Origin: Rhodopirellula sp.
Lineage (GTDB): Bacteria > Planctomycetota > Planctomycetia > Pirellulales > Pirellulaceae
Direction of reading: 5' to 3'
Length of the DNA stretch: 48,346 nt
Assembly (NCBI GenBank): GCA_002698965.1
Contig: PAAT01000048.1
Coordinates: 1 to 48,346 of the forward strand
Part shown: piece by piece, positions 25,486 through 34,377 of the stretch
How positions within the stretch are numbered: the first letter of the stretch is position 1
How the letters are laid out: each line of letters starts with the position of its first letter
The notes under the pieces: generated by a model
Database searches by the model: none
The model's input: only the letters and a program-made list of their open reading frames with translations
Told to the model about the DNA's origin: nothing
Translations under genes and position numbers: made by a program

Positions 25486-27666
25486 TTAGGATGACTTCGA
25501 AACAACGATGCGATTACCGATTACTTCAATGACTTTGATCATGGAGTTTGCACTGACCATTTCACCATCACTTACGACATCATATACTTTGGATCCTAGC
25601 CGGGCTTTACCAGCAGGGGAAAGTCGCGAGGTCGTCTGCCCGGTTTGCCCAACCAAATGTTCCCAATGAACCATTGCTTCGTTCCAATTGTTGCGCTGGG
25701 CTGTTGCCAAATCGTTGTTTTTCGGAGCGATTATGCGGCCGATCCATGAGTCCCCGAATAGCCGAATCGATATTTGATAAAGGAGGACCGTGCCGACGAT
25801 GGTTCCGATAATACCCAGGAATGAATTAGCAATCTGCTGACGTTGGAAGGGATTGGTTGGCAGTGAGAACGACTGAGCGGAAAGAATCAGTCCGAACAAT
25901 AGTGAACAGATACCGCCAATCCCAAAGAGTCCAAATCCGGGGGTTACAAATAATTCGACACCGATGCAAATCACGCCAATAAGGATGAGTATGATTTCCA
26001 AAGCATCAACGGTGCCATTTAAATGACGTGCCCAAATGTGAAGTCCAAAACCGAGTAACGAAATCAAACCCGGGACCCCCAATCCCGGCGCCGCTAATTC
26101 AGCGATCAGGCCGTAAATCGCCATGGTTAATGTTGCCCATAGAAACCAGTCGCTATGAGCAACTTCGTTGAGGAACCCACTTAAGCCCGTTGTGGTTTTG
26201 ATTTCCACGTCAGAAAGTTTGAGGTCGTAGTTTCCCAGTACCGCAGACAGATCACTGGCAACACCCTGTAAATGGCCAAGTGTTTGCAGATCTTCCGCGT
26301 TAAAGTGTCTGCGGTCGTTTAGGGGAGTTCCACGGGTCCACTGGTCTTTATCATCAAGACTCATGATCTGTTGAGGGCAAAATCCTCGTGTTTCGCCAGT
26401 TTGGGCTCGGGTGAAGATGTGTAATTCAATGGTTGGTTGCAGGCAGCGGTAGAAGAGGGACCATTCACGTGTGGTAGTTTTTTCGAGTGCTAGTAGCGTT
26501 TCCTGAATTTCGAACGTCAGTTCGCCGAGTTTCGTACTATTTCCAAAGCCGCCGAGAGAGCCCTCAGGCCCTAAATAGATTTCGTCGCATGCTAGAGCCA
26601 GAATACCAGCCGCTCCGCGTGCATGATCCTTGATATATGCAACCGTTTTTACCTCTTCATAACGCAGGTCTGCTATCGTATTTGCAAGATTGATTAATTC
26701 GTCGGTGTGAGCCCCATCGCTCTCGAATTGGAAAATAATTAGGTTGTGCTGATCCGCAAGATTATTGATCAGGATTTGTTTATCCCGAATACGTGACGGG
26801 CTTTGAAGTTGGGCCATGTCGACCACGACAGCATGAATCTCACCAATGGGACCCGATGATTTGAGGAAGCGGGTAGGAGCAATATTTAACTCGGTTGCTA
26901 ATGTTGTATCATTGGTCGGCATGACCGTAATCGCGCTTTGCTGATTAAAAATTAGTTTGTCCAGTGTCAGTATGTCGCCGGAGACAGAGATCGCTGTCGA
27001 GGAATTTAGTTTTCCTTTATCGAATAGTTCTTGGCGTTCTACGCCCGTAGCAAAAAATGTACTCTCATCGGTCGTGACTTCATGCAGAGCGACAGTTGGA
27101 TCCAGAACGGCTTCGATAACAGAAGCTGGGAAATGCTTGTGAGCTTCTGCTACCCGTCGGTAGTCGTCTTTCACCTCCGAGGTTAGAAGTGATGTATCCG
27201 CTTCGGGCCCATGGATGTTTGTTTCCGGACTGACGATCAACTTGGAACAAGACAAGACCGGGAGAAAGGCATGGTCTGCATACTTTCCATTGAGAATCGC
27301 AACAGTACGACATCTTCGTGTAAGCGATGGTGAGGACAGATAGCTTTCCAGTGTATTACAGGCACCAAAATCGCTGCGTATTTGGTTGTTTTCTGAGAGT
27401 GGAAGGAATCGTATGAGCAGCCAGGGCCGCTGGTTTTTAACCTTCGCTTTGCCGGCATTTTCGATTGCCGAATCGAGTGCTCGTGTAATCCCACCGATGT
27501 TAGTGTTTTGAATTGGTAACTGAACTTCAATTAACACGGCGGTTTGTTGTTGATCCTGCCCCTGAGCGAGCAGCAGATTGTATTCAACCAGCAAAAGAAC
27601 ACTCAGAATGATGAATATCGCTCTGAGGGAAATAGGGAGCCGTGGAATACCTTGAAGGTTTAACAC
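25486..27666 (-). CDS. Large NfeD-family protein with degenerate ClpP/SppA-like domains
   Basis: 726 residues: an N-terminal signal anchor, two ClpP/SppA-like domains (about 40-210 and 270-440), a block of four or more membrane spans (~475-640) and a C-terminal OB-fold (~660-726). In active NfeD/SppA domains a Ser precedes 'AAxxIALAADEI'. Here the second domain reads 'HARGAAGILALACDEI', with G351 at the Ser position, and the first has D131 there, so proteolysis is unlikely. The start is GTG with no clear ribosome site; no ATG lies near the hydrophobic anchor. Its stop is 17 bp from the next NfeD gene. Confidence 0.85.
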   Translation of the reverse strand: MLNLQGIPRLPISLRAIFIILSVLLLVEYNLLLAQGQDQQQTAVLIEVQLPIQNTNIGGITRALDSAIENAGKAKVKNQRPWLLIRFLPLSENNQIRSDFGACNTLESYLSSPSLTRRCRTVAILNGKYADHAFLPVLSCSKLIVSPETNIHGPEADTSLLTSEVKDDYRRVAEAHKHFPASVIEAVLDPTVALHEVTTDESTFFATGVERQELFDKGKLNSSTAISVSGDILTLDKLIFNQQSAITVMPTNDTTLATELNIAPTRFLKSSGPIGEIHAVVVDMAQLQSPSRIRDKQILINNLADQHNLIIFQFESDGAHTDELINLANTIADLRYEEVKTVAYIKDHARGAAGILALACDEIYLGPEGSLGGFGNSTKLGELTFEIQETLLALEKTTTREWSLFYRCLQPTIELHIFTRAQTGETRGFCPQQIMSLDDKDQWTRGTPLNDRRHFNAEDLQTLGHLQGVASDLSAVLGNYDLKLSDVEIKTTTGLSGFLNEVAHSDWFLWATLTMAIYGLIAELAAPGLGVPGLISLLGFGLHIWARHLNGTVDALEIILILIGVICIGVELFVTPGFGLFGIGGICSLLFGLILSAQSFSLPTNPFQRQQIANSFLGIIGTIVGTVLLYQISIRLFGDSWIGRIIAPKNNDLATAQRNNWNEAMVHWEHLVGQTGQTTSRLSPAGKARLGSKVYDVVSDGEMVSANSMIKVIEVIGNRIVVSKSS

Positions 27667-27786
27667 TTTACTGAATCTATGCTCGAGAAATGAATGTAAT
27701 ACCCGAATAGGAGATGTAAACCCTACGCTAGTACCATTATATCAACAGTTAATCTTTCCGTACCACCAAATTGCCTGACCAAAGAT

Positions 27787-28746
27787 TTAGCGGGGTTGCT
27801 GTGATGGATTGTTAGCCTGTCGGGTTGCCTGAGAGCTAGGAGCCGCATTCACCACTTTTTTCCAACCGGATGGCAATTCAGGCTCGTAGAAGTTTCGGTA
27901 AAAAGGATTTAGCTTTTCCAGCGTGGAGGCGAAGTTGATTTCGCGCTGTTTGAAGTTAAATACCGTTCGTGAGTGATTCTTACCCTTTTCATAGCTCCGA
28001 TCAAAAATCACCATTCCTTTGGGCAGGAAATCTTTGTTATCGATGATGATGTGAACTTTCTGATAATTGCTGGCATCGTGAATGGTCTTAGGATAGGCCT
28101 CGAGCCAAATCTCATCTTTCATATTCTGAGGAGTGATTGCTCGGACCCAAAATCGATTTGTAATGTCCTGAGCATTGCAACCGAACAGGAATGGCAACGG
28201 ACCATTGATGATATTCCTACCCTGCAGCTCTTTAGGTAATACTTGTTGGATAAGTCGCTCGTTGAGATAGTCATACTCAAAAATGCTCTTCCCATCACAG
28301 ACCCAATATTCACCATGTGTACCGGGGATTTCTTTGTAAGTCGCTTTGGTTTGCGCGGTCGCTGGCTGGTAAGTGAGCACTTTTTCAACCTTGAATAGCC
28401 CCTTGTCCGGATCAGCAAATCGTACTTTCCCAGTGCTGAAGGTCTTGAAGGTGTTTCGCGGTCCATACACGGTGTCGAATTGCCATCGTTCGAAGTCACT
28501 CCGATAGTGGTCGACTTTTTCCGTATGATTTTGCCAGTAAAGGAGAACACGTTGGATGTATTCCTGATGCTTTTCTGAGAGCGGCAGGAAGGAAGGTGGT
28601 TGGACTCCCTGAGGCACTTGCGGGCGAACATCTTGAGGAGAGTTTGTTCGGGGTTGATTAGCTGTTGGTGTCGTCGTGGGTTGCTGCTGAGCAAAAACAC
28701 CTTGCACAAGTGCAAGGAAGACAATGATTGCTTGAGAAAATTTCAT
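27787..28746 (-). CDS. Planctomycetes TIGR03009-domain exported protein
   Basis: 319 residues from the ATG at 28746, where a clean signal peptide begins ('KFSQAIIVFLALVQGVFAQ'). A longer in-frame start would place 35 polar residues before it. After a Pro/Gln/Thr-rich linker comes the domain I recognise as TIGR03009 ('plancto_dom_2'): 'EYWVCDGKSIFEYDYLNERLI' in outline, then 'NGPLPFLFG'. The sheet-rich pattern resembles LolA-type lipoprotein carriers, which suggests an envelope lipid or lipoprotein role. This is a strong phylum marker. The tail is Ser/Gln/Asn-rich. Confidence 0.85.
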   Translation of the reverse strand: MKFSQAIIVFLALVQGVFAQQQPTTTPTANQPRTNSPQDVRPQVPQGVQPPSFLPLSEKHQEYIQRVLLYWQNHTEKVDHYRSDFERWQFDTVYGPRNTFKTFSTGKVRFADPDKGLFKVEKVLTYQPATAQTKATYKEIPGTHGEYWVCDGKSIFEYDYLNERLIQQVLPKELQGRNIINGPLPFLFGCNAQDITNRFWVRAITPQNMKDEIWLEAYPKTIHDASNYQKVHIIIDNKDFLPKGMVIFDRSYEKGKNHSRTVFNFKQREINFASTLEKLNPFYRNFYEPELPSGWKKVVNAAPSSQATRQANNPSQQPR

Positions 28747-28880
28747 TATCCTGGAATCCATTCCCGGGCATGTTGACTTAAGTGACTTGTGCTGGATTCT
28801 AGCAGGAATGGTGATTTTAGGGCTATATGGATCCCAATTTTGCCCTCGCACCGGCCAACTCAGTCTGGATCGATTCGACT

Positions 28881-29492
28881 TTAGGCAAAGTCAGAATGGT
28901 CCTCAAGGATCTTATCGAGCAATCGTTTACCCTGAAAGTTGTCTTTGAGCGTGTAGTCGGCGAGTTGGTGCCAATCGGAATCCCCAACGACCCGCTTTTG
29001 ACGGAACCACAGAGTTGGGCATCCCGCATTTTTGCCGGCCTCCAGATCAAAACGGTAGTCGCCGGCCATTACCGCTTCGTGTGGTTGAATTCCCCAGATT
29101 CTACAGATTTGGTGCAAAGCCCAAGGGTCAGGTTTGATGGGTCCTTCTTCTCGTCCTATTACGGGTGAGAATGTTACGGGTAGCAACTTCAGCATCTCCA
29201 CAGCAAACTCGTGTAGATTCCGTGTAACAATCGCCAATTTTAAGCCTAGCGAGTCGGCATATTCGACGAACTCAGGAATGCCTGGAAATACAGTCGCGTT
29301 GTCCACGCCGTTTTGTTCGTGACGGCGCAGCACCCGGTTACACTGCTGACGGCGGGTTCCTGTATAAGATTCAATGGTTTCAAGAATCGGAGCGTTTTCG
29401 GGTAAGTTCATATCAAGCCGCATCTGATCGAAATCCAGTTGAGAGTCGATCAGCGTGCCATCCATGTCAAAGATGATTCCTTTGATTGTCAT
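28881..29492 (-). CDS. HAD-family phosphatase, phosphoglycolate-phosphatase-like
   Basis: 203-residue haloacid dehalogenase-type hydrolase. Motif I is 'FDMDGTLID' with D9 and D11, motif II is 'AIVTRN', motif III includes 'GPIKPDP', and motif IV is 'MAGDYRFDLEAG'. Closest in style to Gph/PGP phosphatases; the substrate is not certain. It starts 9 bp after the uracil-DNA glycosylase gene ends, so the two are co-transcribed. A Gph role in clearing phosphoglycolate from oxidised DNA ends would suit this pairing, but that is inference. Confidence 0.88.
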   Translation of the reverse strand: MTIKGIIFDMDGTLIDSQLDFDQMRLDMNLPENAPILETIESYTGTRRQQCNRVLRRHEQNGVDNATVFPGIPEFVEYADSLGLKLAIVTRNLHEFAVEMLKLLPVTFSPVIGREEGPIKPDPWALHQICRIWGIQPHEAVMAGDYRFDLEAGKNAGCPTLWFRQKRVVGDSDWHQLADYTLKDNFQGKRLLDKILEDHSDFA

Positions 29493-29501
29493 TCAGAATG
29501 C

Positions 29502-30434
29502 CTACGTAACCCCTTCGGAATTCTTAGGAACCGTCAGCCCCATGTCTTTCATTAGGAATTGTATGTCGTCCCAGACATCACGTTTACGACGAGGATCACG
29601 GAGGAGATAGGCTGGATGGAAGGTGCAGAGTACTTTGATGCCATTTTTGTCAAAGAACTGTCCCCGCATTTTTCCGATGGGAGTCTTACATTCGAGGAAC
29701 GAGTGGCTGGCGATAGCTCCCAGACAAACGATGTATTCTGGCTGAATGATCTCCAGTTGTCGTTTAAGAAAGTCAGCACAATTCTGTTGTTCATCCGGTG
29801 TTGGATTTCGGTTCCCCGGTGGACGACATTTAATGGTGTTGAGGATGTATATCTCATCACGTGTGAGGCCCATCGCCTCGATGATTTTATTAAGTAGCTT
29901 TCCAGCTCGTCCCACAAACGGTTCACCCTGTTTGTCTTCTTCCGCTCCGGGGGCTTCACCGTAGAAGACTAGACGGGCGTTGGGATTACCGACACCAAAG
30001 ACGGTATGGGCACGAGTGCTCGCTAGTTCAGTACAGGCAGTACAATTCGCTACCTCCTGACAAACAATGTCTAACTCACTTTGTTTCTTGGACGGCATGA
30101 CGGCTGTTTCCCGGGAGATGTTTAAGGTGAGGCTCGGCGTTGGTACCGAAGCAGGTGGTATTTGCTTGGGCGCGACTTCCCCAACATGGTCTTCCGCCTT
30201 CACTCTTTCGTCTTCGCAAAGCACCTCGTTCTTTGACCGGGATGCCGTCGGCAAACGATTTTGTTCCATGTTGGCGAGTTGATTTTGGAGGGAGCTTAGA
30301 TCCGTTTGAGATGCATTGGGAGAACGTATAGAGGTAATTCCCGACCGTTGTAAACTCTGCAATCGCTGACGTACAGCCTTCGCAATGCGTGCGGCGTCAA
30401 AGGGTAGGCTTGTTGGCGATTGCTCGGCAGACAT
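29502..30434 (-). CDS. Type-4 (iron-sulfur) uracil-DNA glycosylase with a long N-terminal extension
   Basis: Excises uracil from DNA. The 310 residues hold the family-4 core from about residue 122: the cluster cysteines C131, C134, C203 and C219, '[12 protein letters not shown]' (159-170), '[10 protein letters not shown]', '[17 protein letters not shown]' and 'HPAYLLR' (from 273). The first ~120 residues are polar and low in complexity, a non-catalytic extension sometimes seen in planctomycete and other members. ATG start. Divergent from der, and first gene of a glycosylase-HAD pair. Confidence 0.93.
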   Translation of the reverse strand: MSAEQSPTSLPFDAARIAKAVRQRLQSLQRSGITSIRSPNASQTDLSSLQNQLANMEQNRLPTASRSKNEVLCEDERVKAEDHVGEVAPKQIPPASVPTPSLTLNISRETAVMPSKKQSELDIVCQEVANCTACTELASTRAHTVFGVGNPNARLVFYGEAPGAEEDKQGEPFVGRAGKLLNKIIEAMGLTRDEIYILNTIKCRPPGNRNPTPDEQQNCADFLKRQLEIIQPEYIVCLGAIASHSFLECKTPIGKMRGQFFDKNGIKVLCTFHPAYLLRDPRRKRDVWDDIQFLMKDMGLTVPKNSEGVT

Positions 30435-30595
30435 AAGACAGGTGGAAAATCTATTGGAAAGCAGCTAAAGGAATGTTGAATTATAACGATTTCACTGAAA
30501 ATACCACCCGTTTCAAGCTTCGCGGGCTTAATTCTAGTTCAATGAAAATGGAGATTATCGACGGTTTGTAAACCTGTAGATATCATTATAACACT

Positions 30596-31957
30596 ATGGC
30601 TTTACCTCAAGTTGTTATCATCGGTCGCCCTAACGTGGGCAAATCAAGCATCTTCAATTGGCTCGCCGGTCGGCGTTTAGCCATCGTGGACGATGTTGCG
30701 GGAGTTACACGTGACCGGATGACCCAACTTTTGCGACATAACGAGCGTTTTTTCGAGTTAGTCGATACAGGCGGAATTGGGATTAACGACGTTGATGATC
30801 TGAGTGAAGAGATTGAAGAGCAGATTCGATTGGCGATGGATTCTGCTGATGTTATTCTTTTTGTCGTGGATACTCGAGACGGCTTGCTGCCTCTCGATCA
30901 GGAGGTTGCTCAGCGTCTTCGATATATTGACAAACCAATCATTTGTGTTGCCAATAAGGCAGATGAATCTGAAATGGATGCCGATGCCGATGAATTCTAT
31001 CGTCTTGGTCGAGGTAAGTTAATTCGCGTAAGTGCGATGCAAAATCGCAATAAGGAATTATTGCTTGACATGATTTCTGAACGCGTACCACATCTCAGTG
31101 ATGAAGACTTGATGAATGAAGATATCGAGCCAGGTGAAATGAAAATCGCATTGGTTGGTCGTCGTAATGTTGGTAAGAGCACATTTATTAACAGCCTGAC
31201 CGAAGCCGAACGTATGATCGTCAGTGAAGTTGCTGGTACCACTCGAGATAGTGTTGACGTACGCTTCGAATTGGATGGTAAGTCATTCGTAGCGATTGAT
31301 ACACCTGGTTTACGTAAGCGAAAGAGTGTCCGGACCGACGTGGAGTTTTATAGTACCCATCGTGCTCAAAGGAGCATTCGTCGAGCGGACATTGTGCTGA
31401 TGTTCTTTGATGCAGCACAACGTGTAAGTCAGGTCGACAAACAACTGGTGAAATACATCGAAGATAACTACAAGCCTAGTATCTTCGTCGTGAACAAATG
31501 GGATCTCATGGTTGAGCATATGCCGACCGAGCGTTGGGCGAACTACCTGCGCGATACATTTCAAACCATGTGGCATGTTCCCATAGCTTTCATTACCGGA
31601 CAGACCGGAAAAAACATGAAGGCATTATTAAATCACGCTCAGATGCTTTATAAGCAAACTCAAATGCGAGTTGGAACGGGCGAATTGAACCGATTAGTTC
31701 GTGATGCGATGCGACGTCACGCTCCACCCGTTTTCAAAAATCGACGTCCTAAGGTTTATTACTGCAGCCAGGTCGGTACTCAGCCTCCGACAATTGTCAT
31801 GAAAGTCAACAATCCAAAAGCATTCGCACCCGACTATCGCAGGTATCTTTTGGGAGTTTTTCGAGATCAGTTGGATTTTGGTGAAGTGCCGATCAAACTT
31901 TATCTTCAGAAGCGTGAAAGTATGGACGAGCGTAATGAGATAGGAGTCATCGGTTAG
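30596..31957 (+). CDS. der: Ribosome-associated GTPase Der (EngA)
   Basis: Tandem-GTPase factor for 50S subunit assembly, cytoplasmic. The 453 residues contain two G domains: 'GRPNVGKSSIFN' with 'DTGG' and 'NKAD', then 'GRRNVGKSTFINSL' with 'DTPGLRKR' and 'NKWD', followed by the KH-like C-terminal domain ('VYYCSQVGTQPPTIVM'). All G-box motifs are intact. ATG start. It is followed after 49 bp by the UbiA-family gene, so read-through into that block is possible. Confidence 0.97.
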   Translation: MALPQVVIIGRPNVGKSSIFNWLAGRRLAIVDDVAGVTRDRMTQLLRHNERFFELVDTGGIGINDVDDLSEEIEEQIRLAMDSADVILFVVDTRDGLLPLDQEVAQRLRYIDKPIICVANKADESEMDADADEFYRLGRGKLIRVSAMQNRNKELLLDMISERVPHLSDEDLMNEDIEPGEMKIALVGRRNVGKSTFINSLTEAERMIVSEVAGTTRDSVDVRFELDGKSFVAIDTPGLRKRKSVRTDVEFYSTHRAQRSIRRADIVLMFFDAAQRVSQVDKQLVKYIEDNYKPSIFVVNKWDLMVEHMPTERWANYLRDTFQTMWHVPIAFITGQTGKNMKALLNHAQMLYKQTQMRVGTGELNRLVRDAMRRHAPPVFKNRRPKVYYCSQVGTQPPTIVMKVNNPKAFAPDYRRYLLGVFRDQLDFGEVPIKLYLQKRESMDERNEIGVIG

Positions 31958-32006
31958 TCGATACCAGACGGCCGAGGTGGTTCGTCGATTCTTAGGGGTG
32001 TAACCC

Positions 32007-32960
32007 ATGAATAGTGATCATACTGAATCAGACTTAATGGCTGACCGAAATTCTTTGGCGGTCGTGGTCAAATTGTTACGTCCCCATCAATGGGTGAAAA
32101 ATTTACTCGTCTTTCTGGCTCCAATTCTGGGGCAAAAGATAGGTAATAGTGAGATTGCCTTAACCGGTGTGTGGGCATTTTTTAGTCTCAGCTTTGTTGC
32201 CTCGGCGGTTTACGTGCTCAATGACCGTATGGACTTACAGTCAGATCGGCTGCATCCAACCAAGTGCCGTCGGCCATTTGCCAGCGGGGCAGTGTCGCCT
32301 AGGTTGGCCCCCTTCATCATTATTGGGATGCTGGCCGCCGGATTCGGGATGGCTTATTTTTTGGTAGGTGACTTGTCGTATTGTTATGCGTTGGCAAGTT
32401 ACTTTGCTGTCACAACACTTTACACATTTTGGCTCAAGCGGATCGTTATGGTCGATGCACTCGTTCTTGGCGGGCTTTTCACTTTGAGAATTGTGATGGG
32501 ATCGGTGGCGACAGGAGTCGTCTCCAGTGTTTGGCTGCTGGCATTCTCCATGTTTGTTTTTACAAGTATTGCATTTGGTAAGCGATTCAGCGAATTGTTT
32601 AAGTATCAGGATGTTCCAGCGGATGATAAACGCCTTGCTAGCCTTCGTCGTCGAGGTTATCGGCCCAGTGACATCCTCTTAGTGGAAATGTTTGGAATTT
32701 GTACCGGCGTGATGGCTGTAATGGTGATGGCGTTGTACATGAATGACGAAGCCGCTGCTCAGCTATATGTTTATCCTCAGGCTTTGTGGGGTGTTGTTCT
32801 TGCCGTGTTTTACTGGGTCTGCAACTTCTGGATGATGGCACATCGAGGTAAGGTGGCGGAAGACGCTGTGAAGTATATTGTTTTAGATCGTTCCAGTTGG
32901 ATTAGCGCCACAATAGTGGTGGTATGCATGTTAATCGCAATTTGGCCATTCTCCGGATAA
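32007..32960 (+). CDS. UbiA-family phosphoribosyl/prenyl transferase resembling decaprenyl-phosphate phosphoribosyltransferase
   Basis: 317-residue membrane protein with about eight or nine spans. It opens 'KLLRPHQWVKNLLVFLAP' and has the metal/diphosphate motif N72-D73-xx-D76-xxx-D80 followed by 'HPTKCRRPFASG'. This pattern matches the DPPR synthase subgroup (mycobacterial Rv3806c), which moves phosphoribose from PRPP to polyprenyl phosphate, better than quinone or heme prenyltransferases. AGGGG lies about eight bases before the ATG. The DprE1-like gene starts 12 bp after its stop, which supports a polyprenyl-phosphoryl-pentose role. Confidence 0.85.
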   Translation: MNSDHTESDLMADRNSLAVVVKLLRPHQWVKNLLVFLAPILGQKIGNSEIALTGVWAFFSLSFVASAVYVLNDRMDLQSDRLHPTKCRRPFASGAVSPRLAPFIIIGMLAAGFGMAYFLVGDLSYCYALASYFAVTTLYTFWLKRIVMVDALVLGGLFTLRIVMGSVATGVVSSVWLLAFSMFVFTSIAFGKRFSELFKYQDVPADDKRLASLRRRGYRPSDILLVEMFGICTGVMAVMVMALYMNDEAAAQLYVYPQALWGVVLAVFYWVCNFWMMAHRGKVAEDAVKYIVLDRSSWISATIVVVCMLIAIWPFSG

Positions 32961-32972
32961 AGGTCAGGTCTT

Positions 32973-34364
32973 GTGAACGAATTGTCTGTAACTAGCGCCG
33001 CTCAGAATTCGCTAAATTCGGCTCGGCTTTCAGGATGGGGTAATTACCCTAAGCTCGACTGTCGTGTTTACTTCCAACGACGCATCGAAGATCTGCAGGA
33101 ACTATTGGGTTCGGGTTCTTCGAGTCTGATTGCACGTGGACTTGGTCGCAGCTATGGAGATTCGGCTGTTAACAGTGACGGAGTGCTTATGCAGACAACT
33201 CGTGACCGATTCCTGTCGTTTGATGTGCACTCAGGTTGTGTCACTTGTGAGGCGGGAGTTTCACTTCAAGAAATTATTCAAGTTGCTTTACCGCAAGGTT
33301 GGTTTTTACCGACGACTCCAGGGACTAAATTTGTAACCGTGGGTGGTGCAATTGCGGCGGATGTCCATGGAAAGAATCATCATCGTGATGGAACATGGGG
33401 GCAATACGTACTTCGCTTCAGTTTGATGATAGCTAAAGGTGCTGTTTTAGAATGTTCACCACAAGAAAATGCTGAGGTGTTTTGGGCGACTGTAGGGGGG
33501 ATGGGCCTTACTGGAATTATTCTTGAGGCAACGATCCAGTTGATGCGAGTTCCTTCAGCCTATGTCGACGTGCACCAGCGACGCGCCGGAAATCTAGGTG
33601 AAGTCTTTGATCTGTTTTTGGAAACCGACGACCAATACAAATATAGTGTGGCCTGGATCGATTGCCTTAGTCAGGGAAGTAAATTAGGTAGATCGGTGTT
33701 GCTGTTAGGCAATGATGCGTCAGCAGAATTGGTGCAGGCTTCAGCAATACGGCAGCCGTTTACCCTTCCCAAGAAGCGAAGTAAGTCGATTCCTATCCAA
33801 CTGCCAGGTTTGGCAATGAATAAACTTGCGGTCAAAGCTTTTAATAGCTTGTATTATCGGCGACACAGTAACAGGCATATGTTGGTTGATTTCGATTCGT
33901 ATTTTTATCCACTTGATTCGGTACACCACTGGAATCGAATCTATGGTAAACGTGGATTTGTTCAGTACCAGGCGCTGTTTCCGAAAAAATCCTCCCGAGA
34001 AGCTATGACCTGTTTGCTGGAGATCATCTCTAAATCTGGGCAGGCATCCTTTCTGGCTGTTTTGAAAAGTAGCGGAGCGGCTAATCAGGGGCTATTGTCC
34101 TACTTGTTTGACGGCCACACTCTGGCATTGGACTTTCCTTATCGTGGTGAAAAGACGGATCGGCTATGTCGTCAACTGGATGAGGTGATGTTGGAATTTG
34201 ATGGCAGAGTTTATCTGGCCAAAGACGCCTTGGTTTCTGCAGAAACGTTTTCTCAGATGTATCCCAAGTTGGAAGAATTTAAGAGGATTAAAAAGCGACT
34301 TGATCCTGAAACATTGTTTAGATCGCACCAATCTGATCGGGTTGGAATTACCTGTACACCTTAA
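32973..34364 (+). CDS. FAD-dependent oxidase resembling decaprenylphosphoryl-ribose 2'-oxidase DprE1
   Basis: 463-residue oxidoreductase. The FAD-binding part shows 'ARGLGRSYGDSAVN' (54-67), 'PGTKFVTVGGAIAADVHGKNHH' (key 116-137) and 'FWATVGGMGLTGII'; the C-terminal half has 'YLAKDAL' (K417) and 'RLDPETLFRSH'. The match to Mycobacterium DprE1 is close across the whole length as I remember that sequence. DprE1 oxidises the 2' carbon of polyprenyl-phosphoryl-ribose; a partner SDR (DprE2) then makes arabinose. At the site of Cys387 of the mycobacterial enzyme there is A385. GTG start with AGGT upstream; it follows the UbiA gene by 12 bp. Confidence 0.88.
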   Translation: MNELSVTSAAQNSLNSARLSGWGNYPKLDCRVYFQRRIEDLQELLGSGSSSLIARGLGRSYGDSAVNSDGVLMQTTRDRFLSFDVHSGCVTCEAGVSLQEIIQVALPQGWFLPTTPGTKFVTVGGAIAADVHGKNHHRDGTWGQYVLRFSLMIAKGAVLECSPQENAEVFWATVGGMGLTGIILEATIQLMRVPSAYVDVHQRRAGNLGEVFDLFLETDDQYKYSVAWIDCLSQGSKLGRSVLLLGNDASAELVQASAIRQPFTLPKKRSKSIPIQLPGLAMNKLAVKAFNSLYYRRHSNRHMLVDFDSYFYPLDSVHHWNRIYGKRGFVQYQALFPKKSSREAMTCLLEIISKSGQASFLAVLKSSGAANQGLLSYLFDGHTLALDFPYRGEKTDRLCRQLDEVMLEFDGRVYLAKDALVSAETFSQMYPKLEEFKRIKKRLDPETLFRSHQSDRVGITCTP

Positions 34365-34377
34365 GATGTGTTAGACC

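Noticed and set aside
28747..28851. 35-residue N-terminal extension of the TIGR03009 protein
   Set aside because: It would bury a clear signal peptide; the ATG at 28746 gives a normal secreted protein.
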